Shown here piece by piece: positions 5,499 to 14,410 of a stretch of 64,000 bases of DNA (position 1 is the first letter of the stretch; each line of letters starts with the position of its first letter). Both the position numbers and the translations under genes were made by a program. Source of the DNA: Acaudatibacter sp035532115 (GTDB lineage: Bacteria; Pseudomonadota; Alphaproteobacteria; Caulobacterales; Caulobacteraceae). The stretch spans positions 1 through 64,000 of the forward strand of contig DATKRO010000027.1 of the NCBI GenBank assembly GCA_035532115.1, written 5' to 3'. The notes beneath the pieces were generated by a model that saw nothing but the letters and a program-made list of their open reading frames with translations, was not told where the DNA came from and searched no databases.

Positions 5499-8400
5499 TG
5501 GCGAGCGGACTCCCCGGGGCGCCGGCCGGCCGCCTCCGACGCGCGGTGATCGGCAAGACGCACGGCGGCCTCGAGGCGGGCGAGTTCCCAGACGCCGTAC
5601 CGCGCCTTGAGCCGTTCGAAGAGCTGTGGCCAGTCCCAACCGTCGAATTCGAACGCGAGCGATTGCGGGCCGGCTCCTACCGCTCGAAGCTCGCCGAGCG
5701 CCGGGGCAAGCCGCGGGGGCGGAGCCTCGTCGACATGCGGGAAGAAGGGACGGCCATAACCGTGGTGCACGCCGACGAGCCAGAGGACAAGCTCCGGATC
5801 GCTGGCGTCCGCGATGAAGCGTTCGTGGGAGCGCGCGATGCTCACCGATAGCGCCTCATGGCGCCAGGCGTGTGGAAGGCCGGCGCGCTCGCGCGCGCTG
5901 CGGGGCAAAGTCGCGCCAGACTTGGCGAGAACGCAGGCGTCATCGACCGTCAGCCAGTTGCCCCCATAGAGCCATGCCTGAAAGCGGGGATCGGCCTTTC
6001 CGGCATCGTGAAGATAGGCGGCGAGCGCGACATCCCCGCAGACGGAGGGCGGCAGGCCGCACTTGCGTGCGAACTCGGCCGCCAGATCGCGCACCTCACG
6101 CGAGTGCTCGTCGAGGGGCTGGGCGTAGCCAGCAAGCGAGCCAGCGTCGTCATCCTCGGTCGATGGATCGCCGCCCGCGCGCGCGTCTTCAGAACGAAGG
6201 TCCAGCCCCTGCCGGGCGACGATCACGATTCCACGGGGGTGGCCGTCCTCATCCCATCCGTAGGGGAAGAAGAGCCTCGGGTCGTTGGCGCGGCTGAGCT
6301 CCTCCAGCGCCGTCCGAATCTGGGCGGGCGGCTTGACAACGGCGTCGGCATTGGTGAGCGCCAGCAATTCTCCGATCAGGGCGCGAGCTCTGACTCCCTG
6401 ACTTGGCTCTTCGATCGCCTTCAGAGTTCGCGTGAAAAGCGCCGAGTAATCCTTCGCGCGATCGGGGCCAGCCTCATTTTGGTCCGCCATTGCCTCTATC
6501 CGCCGCGGCGTAAGCCTCAGGGCGAACCGCTTGGCCCGGTATGGCCGGGCTGCCCAGTCGGCGACATCTTCCACAGGCGCATCGGCGGCAGGGTTCCAGC
6601 CGAATGCGTCGCATCCGCCATAAGCGGCCGGCGCGACCAGGAGATCATTCGGACGCAAGCCACTGGCAGATGTTCGCGCCGTTCGGTCACTGGTCGGCCC
6701 CGCCCACCGCAACACTACCCGGCTCTGTTCTCGGGGAGACGGCTCGTCGATGTCCGCCTCTGGGGCGTCGGAGAATTCGCGCGAGCGTGAGCTGGCCACC
6801 TCACTGGAGCCCTCCAGCCATCGGCGCGCAGCCGCCAATGGAACCTGAGCCGTCTCCGCCGCTCTCGGTGGCATCTGTGTCAGCAGCAGCGTTGAGTCCG
6901 CGTCCGTCCGATTCAGCTCAAGGTCGTCTCGCCAAACAATCTGGACCGTGGCGGCCGACCGATTTGGACCGTGCAGAAACAGGGCCGGCTCCGGATCTGC
7001 GGCCGGAACGGGCGAGGTCTGGGACCACAGATCGACATAGGCGGGCATCACGACCGGCGCATCTTCGGTCGGGGCCATGAGACCCTCGCCCTTGATGTCG
7101 CCGATCCACGGAGCTTGGTTTGGCGACAGTCCGAAGTCGATTTTCGCGGCGTCGCCGGCGTGCGCCTGCAGGGCGCGCCAAGTATTTGCAGCGGCCTGTC
7201 CGTACACCGGGTCGCCATTCTTGCCGGGCCGTTCGTCTTCGCGGTGCGCGAGGATAGCCGCGTAAGGGATAAACGAACGTCCGTCGCGGTTGAGGCGACC
7301 GAACCGCTGCTTCAAGGCGTCAAGCGGGGCGAGTTCCGTGATCAGGGCGTCGAAATCAAGATCGGCGCCCGCCTCGATCGTCTGCGTCGCCACGACGATG
7401 AGCGGGCGGTCACGCCGTCGGGTCGCGCCCGTCTTGATGTGGCCGAGGCTGGCGGTCACGCGCTCGCGGTCTGCCTCACGGGAGGGGCCGATGAGGAGCA
7501 GCACGTCCGCGGCGGCTTCGGCACCCGACGCGCCGCTATAGGCGACATGCAGGGCGTTGAAAACGGCCCGCGCGCGCAGCACGCGGTTGACGACGATCCC
7601 GATGGCCGGCTGGGCGCCGACCTCTTCGCCCGCCAGATGCGCGAAAGCGATCCTGACTTGGCGCTGAATCTCGATCGTGCGTGCATCTTCGCCATCGGCG
7701 CGCGCCTTGACGGGCATGAGCACGGCTGGCTTTTCGGCTTGCAGGCGCCGTCGAAGGATCGGGTGATCGCGATCCGCGGCGCTCAAAGTGAAGCGCTCAG
7801 CATCACCGGCGTCGGGCGTTGCGGTGAGTTGGGCGACTGCGAACGGCGAAGCTGGAAACGCAGCCGCGCGCCACCGCTTCCGGTGGGCCTCGATCGCATC
7901 GACGGTTTGCCGGAACGGCCGTGCGAGGTGGGCCTCGTCCAGAAGGATCAGGCAGTCCGAACCCAGCAGACCAGCATGCACAGGTTTCATGGAGTCGCTG
8001 ACGCCGTAGCCTCGGAAGAGAAGCCGAGAGCCGACCTGATCGACCGTCGAACAAAGTATGGTGGGCTGACTTGGCGTGCGCGCCCAGTCATCTTCCCGTG
8101 GCATGCCGCCGCGAAGCCGGCGCGCGAGAAGTGGCGCTTCGGCCCGCTCCGCGAGTGCTCCGAGACGCCGCGCGACCTCCGTGACGACAACGCCCTTGGC
8201 GGCGGCGAGGGCGCGGGCGATCTGTTCGGCCCGCTCGAATGCTGCGTCGACGATGATGCGCCGATCGACGACGAAGGCGATGCGGACGGGCGCCTGGCGT
8301 TCCGGACCCTTCTCGGCCTCCATCGCCAAGTGGAATACGGCCACGTCGAGTGCGGCCGTCTTGCCGGAGCCTGTCGGCAGGTCGAGCACTTTCGGCCACG

Positions 8401-8506
8401 CGCCCGCGACCGAGACTTGCGCGAGAAGCCTCGCTTGCCACGGAAATGGCGCGACGCCGTGAACCGCATCGAAGAAACGCGGGAAGTCATCGCTGGTCAG
8501 GGTCAC
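5495..8506 (-). CDS. cas3: Cas3 helicase-nuclease with C-terminal HD domain (type I-G)
   Basis: The 1003-residue protein begins at GTG 8506, sharing GTGA with the csb2 stop. Walker A is DLPTGSGKTAAL (about residues 42-53), the DEAH box is in LILLDEAHLARPF, and helicase motif VI follows in LKQRFGRLNRDG. The HD nuclease lies at the C-terminus: AAYLHDAGKADPRF, LPHAWRHEALS and VGVHHGYGRPFFP. The HD domain sits after the helicase, as in type I-U/I-G and opposite to type I-E. Cas3 unwinds and degrades the target strand recruited by the effector. All motifs look intact. Confidence 0.95.
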   Translation of the reverse strand: MTLTSDDFPRFFDAVHGVAPFPWQARLLAQVSVAGAWPKVLDLPTGSGKTAALDVAVFHLAMEAEKGPERQAPVRIAFVVDRRIIVDAAFERAEQIARALAAAKGVVVTEVARRLGALAERAEAPLLARRLRGGMPREDDWARTPSQPTILCSTVDQVGSRLLFRGYGVSDSMKPVHAGLLGSDCLILLDEAHLARPFRQTVDAIEAHRKRWRAAAFPASPFAVAQLTATPDAGDAERFTLSAADRDHPILRRRLQAEKPAVLMPVKARADGEDARTIEIQRQVRIAFAHLAGEEVGAQPAIGIVVNRVLRARAVFNALHVAYSGASGAEAAADVLLLIGPSREADRERVTASLGHIKTGATRRRDRPLIVVATQTIEAGADLDFDALITELAPLDALKQRFGRLNRDGRSFIPYAAILAHREDERPGKNGDPVYGQAAANTWRALQAHAGDAAKIDFGLSPNQAPWIGDIKGEGLMAPTEDAPVVMPAYVDLWSQTSPVPAADPEPALFLHGPNRSAATVQIVWRDDLELNRTDADSTLLLTQMPPRAAETAQVPLAAARRWLEGSSEVASSRSREFSDAPEADIDEPSPREQSRVVLRWAGPTSDRTARTSASGLRPNDLLVAPAAYGGCDAFGWNPAADAPVEDVADWAARPYRAKRFALRLTPRRIEAMADQNEAGPDRAKDYSALFTRTLKAIEEPSQGVRARALIGELLALTNADAVVKPPAQIRTALEELSRANDPRLFFPYGWDEDGHPRGIVIVARQGLDLRSEDARAGGDPSTEDDDAGSLAGYAQPLDEHSREVRDLAAEFARKCGLPPSVCGDVALAAYLHDAGKADPRFQAWLYGGNWLTVDDACVLAKSGATLPRSARERAGLPHAWRHEALSVSIARSHERFIADASDPELVLWLVGVHHGYGRPFFPHVDEAPPPRLAPALGELRAVGAGPQSLAFEFDGWDWPQLFERLKARYGVWELARLEAAVRLADHRASEAAGRRPGESARQ

Positions 8507-9924
8507 TCCCGGGCCCCGGCGTCTGTCGGCAGACAAAGCCCCAGTCCGCAGAACCGACCGGCGCCGAGGATCACGGGGCCAGCGACCCTCTGGCCGAAGT
8601 CGATCACCGCATGGGTGAGTGGGCGGCTGCGCAGCACGGCCGGCGTCCTCCATCCGGTCCAAGGCGGCGCCCGGCCGGAGGGATACGCCGATGGCGCGCC
8701 GACGATCGCCGAATGCTTGTCCGCGACGACTCTGACGGGCGCCGGCAAGCCAATGTTGACGCAGGCCTCCGCGACCAGAGCTTCGATCTCGACCTGGCGG
8801 CCCTCGGCGCTGTCGGCCTTCAAGTGCCGGTCGAGCACCAGGGGCGTGGCCGTCGCCCAGCGATCCGCCGCGTGAACATATCGGTCGGAGTCGAGAGACG
8901 CTCGCGCGCCTTCCGCCGCTGGCGACAGCATGAGCCCCGTACCGTTCAATTTCAGGACGTGCTTCTCGCCGGGTGCGACGGGCCGCAGGATCGACCGGAC
9001 GGCTCGGCGAAACTCGGGATCGCGCATCAGATCCGATGGACGGCGGGGAGGCGCCAGGGCGAAGCCGAAGAGCGCGCCATCCGACCAGGTCCACCCGACG
9101 TTTGCGAGCGGGAGGACCGCGAGGTGCGGCGACGCGGTCTTTGCGCCGTCCGGATCATGGCCCGAGACTATTGGCGGAATCGGCGCGCCTCCATACCCAC
9201 TCATGATGGCTTTCAGCAGCGCCTTGCAGAGCGCGGGGCCGGCGCGCAGGTCGGCGTCTCCAGCCACGATCTCGAGGACCAGCCAATCGTTCCCGAAGCA
9301 GCTACGCGCCACCTTTCCGATGTCGCGCGAGCGGTTCATCCATTCGCCCAACGCCGGACGTCGCCCGGCTTGGTATGCGGTTTCAATCTCGGCCAGTCGC
9401 CCGGGGTAAACGCGTCGCCGCGCCGGCGCGAGGTTGCGATCGAATTCCGTTTCAGCAAGAAACCTGCAGCGCGTGAGGCTGGCGGAATGCCCGACATAAG
9501 GCGTGTCTTGCGCCAGCGCGTTCAGGACGCCGAGCGCCTTGCCGTCTGCCTCAGCTTCCTCCCAGACGTAATGCACCAGCGGATCTTCGAGGATCGCGGC
9601 CGGAAAACGCCGGGGCTGGCGGCGCCGAAGAGCGGGCGCCACTTCGCGATTGCCGACACGTCCGCTCTCGGCATCGTTCGGCGGCACGAACGTGGTGGGC
9701 GCCGGCCGTCCGAAGTAGCCGCCCGCCGCGATCCGAGGCGGGGACTGTCGCTCTAGCCACTCCAGCGCCGCCCGCTCGTCGGATCTCTCGCCGCGCGCGC
9801 CCCAGGCGGCGGTGAGGGCGGAGAAGACACGATCCGGCTGAGGCGGCCAGTCCGGTTCATCTCGGTCCTTGCCCCGGGCGGCAAACGCCACGCCGAGGAG
9901 GAACTCCATCTCCAGCGTGAGCAT
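8503..9924 (-). CDS. csb2: Csb2 (Cas5-Cas6 fusion, GSU0054 family)
   Basis: A 473-residue protein starting with MLTLEMEFLLGVAFAA at ATG 9924, which shares its A with the csb1 stop (TGATG). The opening strand, the segment WPPQPDRVFSALTAAWG and the glycine-rich end GAGRFCGLGLCLP fit the Csb2 family, in which Cas5 and Cas6 functions are merged. Cas6 cuts the repeat RNA at the base of its hairpin and Cas5 caps the crRNA 5' end. It is the only Cas6 candidate here, so it is the nuclease that would process the repeat-like hairpins of the toxin-antitoxin island. Confidence 0.88.
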   Translation of the reverse strand: MLTLEMEFLLGVAFAARGKDRDEPDWPPQPDRVFSALTAAWGARGERSDERAALEWLERQSPPRIAAGGYFGRPAPTTFVPPNDAESGRVGNREVAPALRRRQPRRFPAAILEDPLVHYVWEEAEADGKALGVLNALAQDTPYVGHSASLTRCRFLAETEFDRNLAPARRRVYPGRLAEIETAYQAGRRPALGEWMNRSRDIGKVARSCFGNDWLVLEIVAGDADLRAGPALCKALLKAIMSGYGGAPIPPIVSGHDPDGAKTASPHLAVLPLANVGWTWSDGALFGFALAPPRRPSDLMRDPEFRRAVRSILRPVAPGEKHVLKLNGTGLMLSPAAEGARASLDSDRYVHAADRWATATPLVLDRHLKADSAEGRQVEIEALVAEACVNIGLPAPVRVVADKHSAIVGAPSAYPSGRAPPWTGWRTPAVLRSRPLTHAVIDFGQRVAGPVILGAGRFCGLGLCLPTDAGARE

Positions 9925-11162
9925 CAGTCCGACGCCGCTGAGGCTTCGACCTCTTCGCCGCCGGAGCCTTCGAGGGCTAGCCGTCGGCTTTCGCGAACGA
10001 TCGCGACAAGCTTTTCCTGAGGGGTAAGCATCAGCGGCTCGGGCTGGAGAGTGAAGCCCGCGGCACTCGCCGCCGCCATCGCATCCCGGTAGAGCTGCCG
10101 CGCAGCGGTTCGCGACATTTCGAGACGCTGGCTCGTCCCATCGGATCGGATCAGCTCCAGTGGCGCGGAGCCAGCCTCGCACACTAGATCGCAGCGTGAT
10201 CGCAGCGCATACCCCTGCGCATCCTGTTCAAGCAGCGCGGCCAGCCCGAGGGCCGCCAATACCGCGCGAGCAGCTTCGTTGCGGGCGTCCGCGCCGAAAC
10301 GCAACCTTCGCAGCCCGGCGAAGGTGATGACGGCGACCTGTTCGGCGTAGTCGCAAGTGACGCCGAGCGCCTGGACGGAAGGGGCAATATTCCCGTGGTT
10401 GATCTCGGATGGCCGCACCTTCTTCGCGCCCTTGCCGGCGCCCTGGGGGGTCACGTCCCAGCCGGTTTCGCCTTTCCAAACCTCGACCTTCCTCAGTACC
10501 CCGAGCGGATCGATGCGGCTTCCGGTGCGTCGGCCCGCCGTCACCACCTGAAGACCGCCGCGGTCCGTCTCGTGCGGTACGTCGACGGGCGTATTGACGG
10601 CGATGACCTCGGATACGAGGCACCGTGGGAACTTGGCGCCCAGGCCGCCGCCTTCTCCAGTCGAGTTCCAGGCGCCGAACAGAAGCGCAGTTGGCGAGAG
10701 TTCGAACACCGCGGAAGCGTCGGCCATCTTCGCCGTCTGCAGGCGCTGACCGACCTCCGACTTCATGAATGGTTCGCGGCCCAGGAGGCTGTCACGCAGG
10801 ATCGCATCAAACACGCGATGCGGGGCGTCCAGGGACGAGATTGCGCCGAGGTCGTTGAAACCGGCGGATGCAAAATCGACAGCAAGGCGGGGAAGCGGCA
10901 GCTCGCCGCCCTCAGCCGCCGCGAGCAGCGCCTCCTCGAGTCGGTTCGCCTGACTCTGGACGCTATCGATAAGCACGCACCACACGTCTTCTCCATCGAC
11001 GCGGCGGCGCTCGAACACGTGTCTCGGCCCGGCGTTCCGGCCCTCGCCCGGGTAGGTCGGCGGGAAGATCTTGTCGCCTTTGCCGCCGACCGGCTGCAGA
11101 CGCTGCCGGCGTCGGATGGCGGCGTCCTGCCCGACGCTCTGCCTCAATGCCGCATAATCCAT
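9924..11162 (-). CDS. csb1: Csb1 (Cas7 backbone subunit, GSU0053 family)
   Basis: About 412 residues. Csb1 hallmarks include VLIDSVQSQANRLEEALL, SSLDAPHRVFDAILRDS and LFGAWNSTGEGGGLGAKFPR. It is the Cas7-type RAMP protein that coats the crRNA spacer. I prefer ATG 11162 because GGGGTG lies nine bases upstream; GTG 11171 is the longer alternative. It is the first gene of the minus-strand interference operon csb1-csb2-cas3-csb3, in which every junction overlaps by one to four bases, indicating translational coupling. The divergent WYL regulator begins 101 bases away. Confidence 0.9.
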   Translation of the reverse strand: MDYAALRQSVGQDAAIRRRQRLQPVGGKGDKIFPPTYPGEGRNAGPRHVFERRRVDGEDVWCVLIDSVQSQANRLEEALLAAAEGGELPLPRLAVDFASAGFNDLGAISSLDAPHRVFDAILRDSLLGREPFMKSEVGQRLQTAKMADASAVFELSPTALLFGAWNSTGEGGGLGAKFPRCLVSEVIAVNTPVDVPHETDRGGLQVVTAGRRTGSRIDPLGVLRKVEVWKGETGWDVTPQGAGKGAKKVRPSEINHGNIAPSVQALGVTCDYAEQVAVITFAGLRRLRFGADARNEAARAVLAALGLAALLEQDAQGYALRSRCDLVCEAGSAPLELIRSDGTSQRLEMSRTAARQLYRDAMAAASAAGFTLQPEPLMLTPQEKLVAIVRESRRLALEGSGGEEVEASAASD

Positions 11163-11171
11163 CGTGTTCAC

Positions 11172-11262
11172 CCCGGCGTGGCTCAGGCCATCACAGTAAC
11201 TGTTGGCATACTTTCTGTGGTGAATGTGCGAGAGTCAAGGATCGATTCTACTATAGGCCTCG
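11172..11262. promoter_or_regulatory. Divergent control region of the cas operon and the WYL gene
   Basis: ACAGT-A-ACTGT (11193-11203) is a near-symmetric operator core, flanked by GCCA and TGGC in inverted orientation (about 11187-11207). On the minus strand TTGACT (centred near 11236) is a possible -35 box for csb1, but no good -10 follows at 17 bases. On the plus strand TACTAT (11249-11254) is a plausible -10 for the WYL gene. A WYL repressor binding the inverted repeat would block both; this is inference. Confidence 0.45.
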
Positions 11263-12177
11263 TTGTTGCCCACTCTGCCACCCGCCCCTGCCCCCGCCGC
11301 TTCGCCCCGTTGGAGCGTCGAGCGCAGGCTCGACTTCATAGCAAGTCGGTTGAAGTGGGAGGGGCGGATCAACCGATTCGATCTGGTGGGGCGGTTCGGG
11401 GTCTCTCCCAACCAGGCGACGGCGGACCTGCGGCGGTTCGGCGATCTGCACCCTGGCGCGCTCACCTACGACCCAAGGGGCAAGACCTATCGGGCGGGCG
11501 TGGCGCCGTCAGCGCTGTCGGCGGCGGACGCGCGCGCGCTGCTGCGGGAACTGAGGCTGATCGCCGAGGGCGTGCTCGGCGTCGGTGACGGGGTGCTTTC
11601 AGCCCCGCCGGCGGCCGAGATCGCCGAGCCGCCCGATCGCGCCGCGCCGCCGCAGGTGCTCGCCGTCGTGGTCGCCGCGATCCGGGAAGGGCGGGCGATG
11701 GAGGCGGCCTATCAGTCGTTCTCGTCGCCCAGCCCGTCGCGGCGGCGGCTGGAGCCGCACGCCCTGGTCTTCGACGGCTTCCGCTGGCACGCCCGGGCCA
11801 GGGACGTGGACGAGGACAGGTTCCGTGACTTCGTGCTGGGGCGGCTCTCTGAGGCGAGCCTGGCGGGCTCGGCGGCGCCCGGCGCGGCTCTGGACCGGGA
11901 GTGGAACGAGCGGGTGGAGCTGACCATTGCGCCGCACCCCGGGCTCGCGCCGCATCAGCGCGCCGCGATCGCCGCCGACTACGGCATGACCGAGGCTCGC
12001 CTGGTGCTGACGCCGCGGGCGGCGGTGGCCTACTACCTGAAGCGGCGGCTGGGGCTCACGCCCGGCCATGAGGCGCGCGCACCCGCCGATCAGCACGTCG
12101 TGCTCGTGGCGGAACGCCCGCTGGAAGCGGCGGATGGCGCATTACCCGCCTCGCGGGACTTGTCCCAGAACGGATAG
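11263..12177 (+). CDS. WYL-domain transcriptional regulator, CapW/BrxR-like
   Basis: A 304-residue protein with an N-terminal winged HTH (RLDFIASRLKWEGRINRFDL, then VGRFGVSPNQATADLRRF and ALTYDPRGKTY) and a central WYL domain (AYQSFSSPSPSRRRLEPHAL, FDGFRWHARARD). The C-terminal extension has LAPHQRAAIAADYGM. This arrangement and wording match CapW/BrxR repressors known from CBASS and BREX loci. The start is a TTG (11263 or 11266), as no ATG or GTG precedes the HTH. Divergent placement next to csb1 suggests that it controls the CRISPR-Cas operon, perhaps in response to a ligand made on infection. Confidence 0.8.
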   Translation: MLPTLPPAPAPAASPRWSVERRLDFIASRLKWEGRINRFDLVGRFGVSPNQATADLRRFGDLHPGALTYDPRGKTYRAGVAPSALSAADARALLRELRLIAEGVLGVGDGVLSAPPAAEIAEPPDRAAPPQVLAVVVAAIREGRAMEAAYQSFSSPSPSRRRLEPHALVFDGFRWHARARDVDEDRFRDFVLGRLSEASLAGSAAPGAALDREWNERVELTIAPHPGLAPHQRAAIAADYGMTEARLVLTPRAAVAYYLKRRLGLTPGHEARAPADQHVVLVAERPLEAADGALPASRDLSQNG

Positions 12178-12262
12178 AAGGGAGGGGATGGGATCAGCGC
12201 CGGACTATGCTTCCCATCCGCGCAGATCGCTGCGCGCTTTCGTCCCGGCGCCTCGCCTCCGC

Positions 12263-14053
12263 TCAGCTCGCGGCGGCGTGGCCGTGCACCACGGCCTCGA
12301 ACTTGCGCGCGCGCTCGACGGCCTCGCGCGCCGAGCTGGAGTGGGTGAAGAGTTCGAAGCTTTCGGTGGTCTCGTCGTCCACCGGCGCCATGGCCTGGTC
12401 GCGGTAGGCCATGCCGTCGGGATCGCGGGCGACGCGCAGATAGATGCGATAGATTTTCAGCGCCTCCAGGGCGAGGCGGGCGTGGTTGAAGACGAAGTCG
12501 CGGGCGAGCCTGGGGTAGAAGCGCCAGACCGGCTCGATGGCAAGGCCGCTGCGCCGCTCGCTCCGCGTCTTCAGGCGGATCATGCCGCCCTGCAAGGGAT
12601 GCACCTTCTCCACCGCCAGCGAGGAGGCGAACCAGACGATGATCAGCATCAGCCTCTGGATGTCGACCCCGAAGGCGCGGGCGCGGCGCAGCACCCGCTC
12701 GATGTGTTCGGGGGTATAGTAGAGCCTCCAGGCGTCCCAGTAGACCTCTTCCCACTCGGCCTTCGTCATCCTCGGATGGGCGGTGACGGCGTGCTCGAGG
12801 TCGTACTTGTTGAGGTCCGGGTCCATGGGAACGCCCTTGGACGCCAGGGTCTTGTGGTCCTCCGAGCCGGGCAGGGGGGTGAGGAAGAACAGCTCCAGGA
12901 CGTCGAGCGGCAGCTCGCGCTTGACGATCTCGATGTCGGCGCGGATCGAGGCCGGGGTGTCGCCCGGAAAGCCCAGGATATAGCCGGCGTAGGTCCAGAT
13001 GCCGGCCGCCTTCCAGGCCAGCAGCATCTTGCGGTACTCGGTGATCTTGTTCTGCCGCTTCTTGGCCGCGATCAGGTTGTCCGGATTGATGTTCTCCAGG
13101 CCGATGAAGATGCGGGTGACGCCGGCGCGCCTGGCTTTCTCGATGAAGCCGGGGATCTTGTGGCAGAGCGTATCGACCTGGATCATGAAGCGCACGTCCA
13201 TGCCGCCCTCTTCGCGCAGGGCGATGATGCGGTCGAAGATGATCTCCCAGTCCTTGTTGCGGGCGAAGTTGTCGTCGGTGATGAAGTAGCGCGTGATCCC
13301 CTGATCCCAGTTGCTGCGCAGGATCGCCTCGACGTCGTCGGGCGTGCGCCGGCGCGACTTGCGCCCCTGGACGTTGATGATGGTGCAAAACGAGCACTGG
13401 AACGGGCAGCCGCGGCCGGCGTCGAAGCTGGTCATGTTCCCCATGACGCGCTTGACGAAGCGGCCGGGCAGGAAAGGCGTGACCGCGCCCTCGATGGAGG
13501 GCAGGTCGGACATGTAGTCGTAGATCGGCTTCAGCGATCCGGCCGCGACGTCGCAAAGCACCTCGTCCATGCGCCCTTCCGCCTCGCCGGCGTAGAGGCT
13601 GACGCCGAGGTCGAGCGCCTGCTGCAGCTCCGGGCTCACCGCCTTGAACATCGCCAGCACGCCGGAGACGTGGAAGCCGCCCATCACCACCGGCACGCCG
13701 GCGGCGCGCAGCGGGCGTGCGATGTCGAGGGCGCGCGGATACTGGTTCGACTGCACGCCGACGAGGCCGACGAAGCCGCCCACGTCGCCGCGCTGGAAGT
13801 CGGCGATGATCGCCTTCAGATCGACCCGGGCGTTGGTGTCGTCGAAGGCCTCGATCTCGAAAGCGACGTCCGCGCCCAGCACCTGGCGCTCGGCGGCGTC
13901 GGCGACGAGGCCGTAGACGCTCGCCAGCGAGTTCGACGGCATCATCGAGCGAACCCAGCGGATGACGTAGCCGTCCTCGTCGTAGTGCGAGGGCTTGATG
14001 AGCACGACGCGGAAGCGGCGGAGGGCTTTCGCGGGCGCTGGGCTGGCGGACAT
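12263..14053 (-). CDS. B12-binding radical SAM protein
   Basis: A 596-residue protein. The N-terminal 150 residues form a cobalamin-binding-type Rossmann domain (VGLVGVQSNQYPRALDIARP, VPVVMGGFHVSG). The radical SAM core follows with the cluster motif CPFQCSFC (Cys 216, 220, 223), then TYAGYILGFPGDTP. Such enzymes methylate or rearrange unactivated carbon in lipids, hopanoids or cofactors; the substrate cannot be told from sequence. The gene stands alone, convergent with the WYL gene, with its own start ATG 14053. Confidence 0.85.
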   Translation of the reverse strand: MSASPAPAKALRRFRVVLIKPSHYDEDGYVIRWVRSMMPSNSLASVYGLVADAAERQVLGADVAFEIEAFDDTNARVDLKAIIADFQRGDVGGFVGLVGVQSNQYPRALDIARPLRAAGVPVVMGGFHVSGVLAMFKAVSPELQQALDLGVSLYAGEAEGRMDEVLCDVAAGSLKPIYDYMSDLPSIEGAVTPFLPGRFVKRVMGNMTSFDAGRGCPFQCSFCTIINVQGRKSRRRTPDDVEAILRSNWDQGITRYFITDDNFARNKDWEIIFDRIIALREEGGMDVRFMIQVDTLCHKIPGFIEKARRAGVTRIFIGLENINPDNLIAAKKRQNKITEYRKMLLAWKAAGIWTYAGYILGFPGDTPASIRADIEIVKRELPLDVLELFFLTPLPGSEDHKTLASKGVPMDPDLNKYDLEHAVTAHPRMTKAEWEEVYWDAWRLYYTPEHIERVLRRARAFGVDIQRLMLIIVWFASSLAVEKVHPLQGGMIRLKTRSERRSGLAIEPVWRFYPRLARDFVFNHARLALEALKIYRIYLRVARDPDGMAYRDQAMAPVDDETTESFELFTHSSSAREAVERARKFEAVVHGHAAAS

Positions 14054-14410
14054 GCGAAGATCGCCCCTGGCCGGCGCGGCGCGCCATGACGGGTGCGAGC
14101 CTAGACCAAGGGCCGGGCCCGGACAACGATGCTCGCGACACGCGCGAGGTCAGTCGGCGAACGGCACGGCCGCACCACCCGCCCTTTTTTACCGCGGAGT
14201 TCGCCGAGCGCAGGCGCAGAGGACGCGAGAGGCCGCGCTGCGCGCGGCGGCCAATCGTCGATCCGGCGGCGCCTGGCGAGGAGCGCGCGCCCGATCGGGC
14301 GCGCCTTCGCGTTCTCCGCGCCTGCCCTCCGCGCAAGCCTGCGCCAGCGGGCGGTTCTGCGGTTCCTGCCCCTCGCCGCCCGCACTCGAGGGGGGGAGGA
14401 GAAGGCCTCG
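14054..14410. repeat. Intergenic region with a palindromic repeat element
   Basis: No gene is seen in these 357 bases. From about 14180 a run of T is followed by TTTACCGCGGAGTTCGCC and GCGCAGAGGACGCG (about 14216). The near inverse CGCGTTCTCCGCGC lies at about 14308, and a perfect 20-bp palindrome GCGCGCCCGATCGGGCGCGC (14285-14304) sits between them. The layout resembles dispersed intergenic palindromes of this bacterial group. It may act as a terminator or as a mobile repeat. Confidence 0.5.

Noticed and set aside
11225..11245. CCTTGACT upstream of csb1 (minus strand) as another repeat handle
   Set aside because: Only six bases resemble the handle, no hairpin precedes it, and TTGACT is better read as a -35 box.
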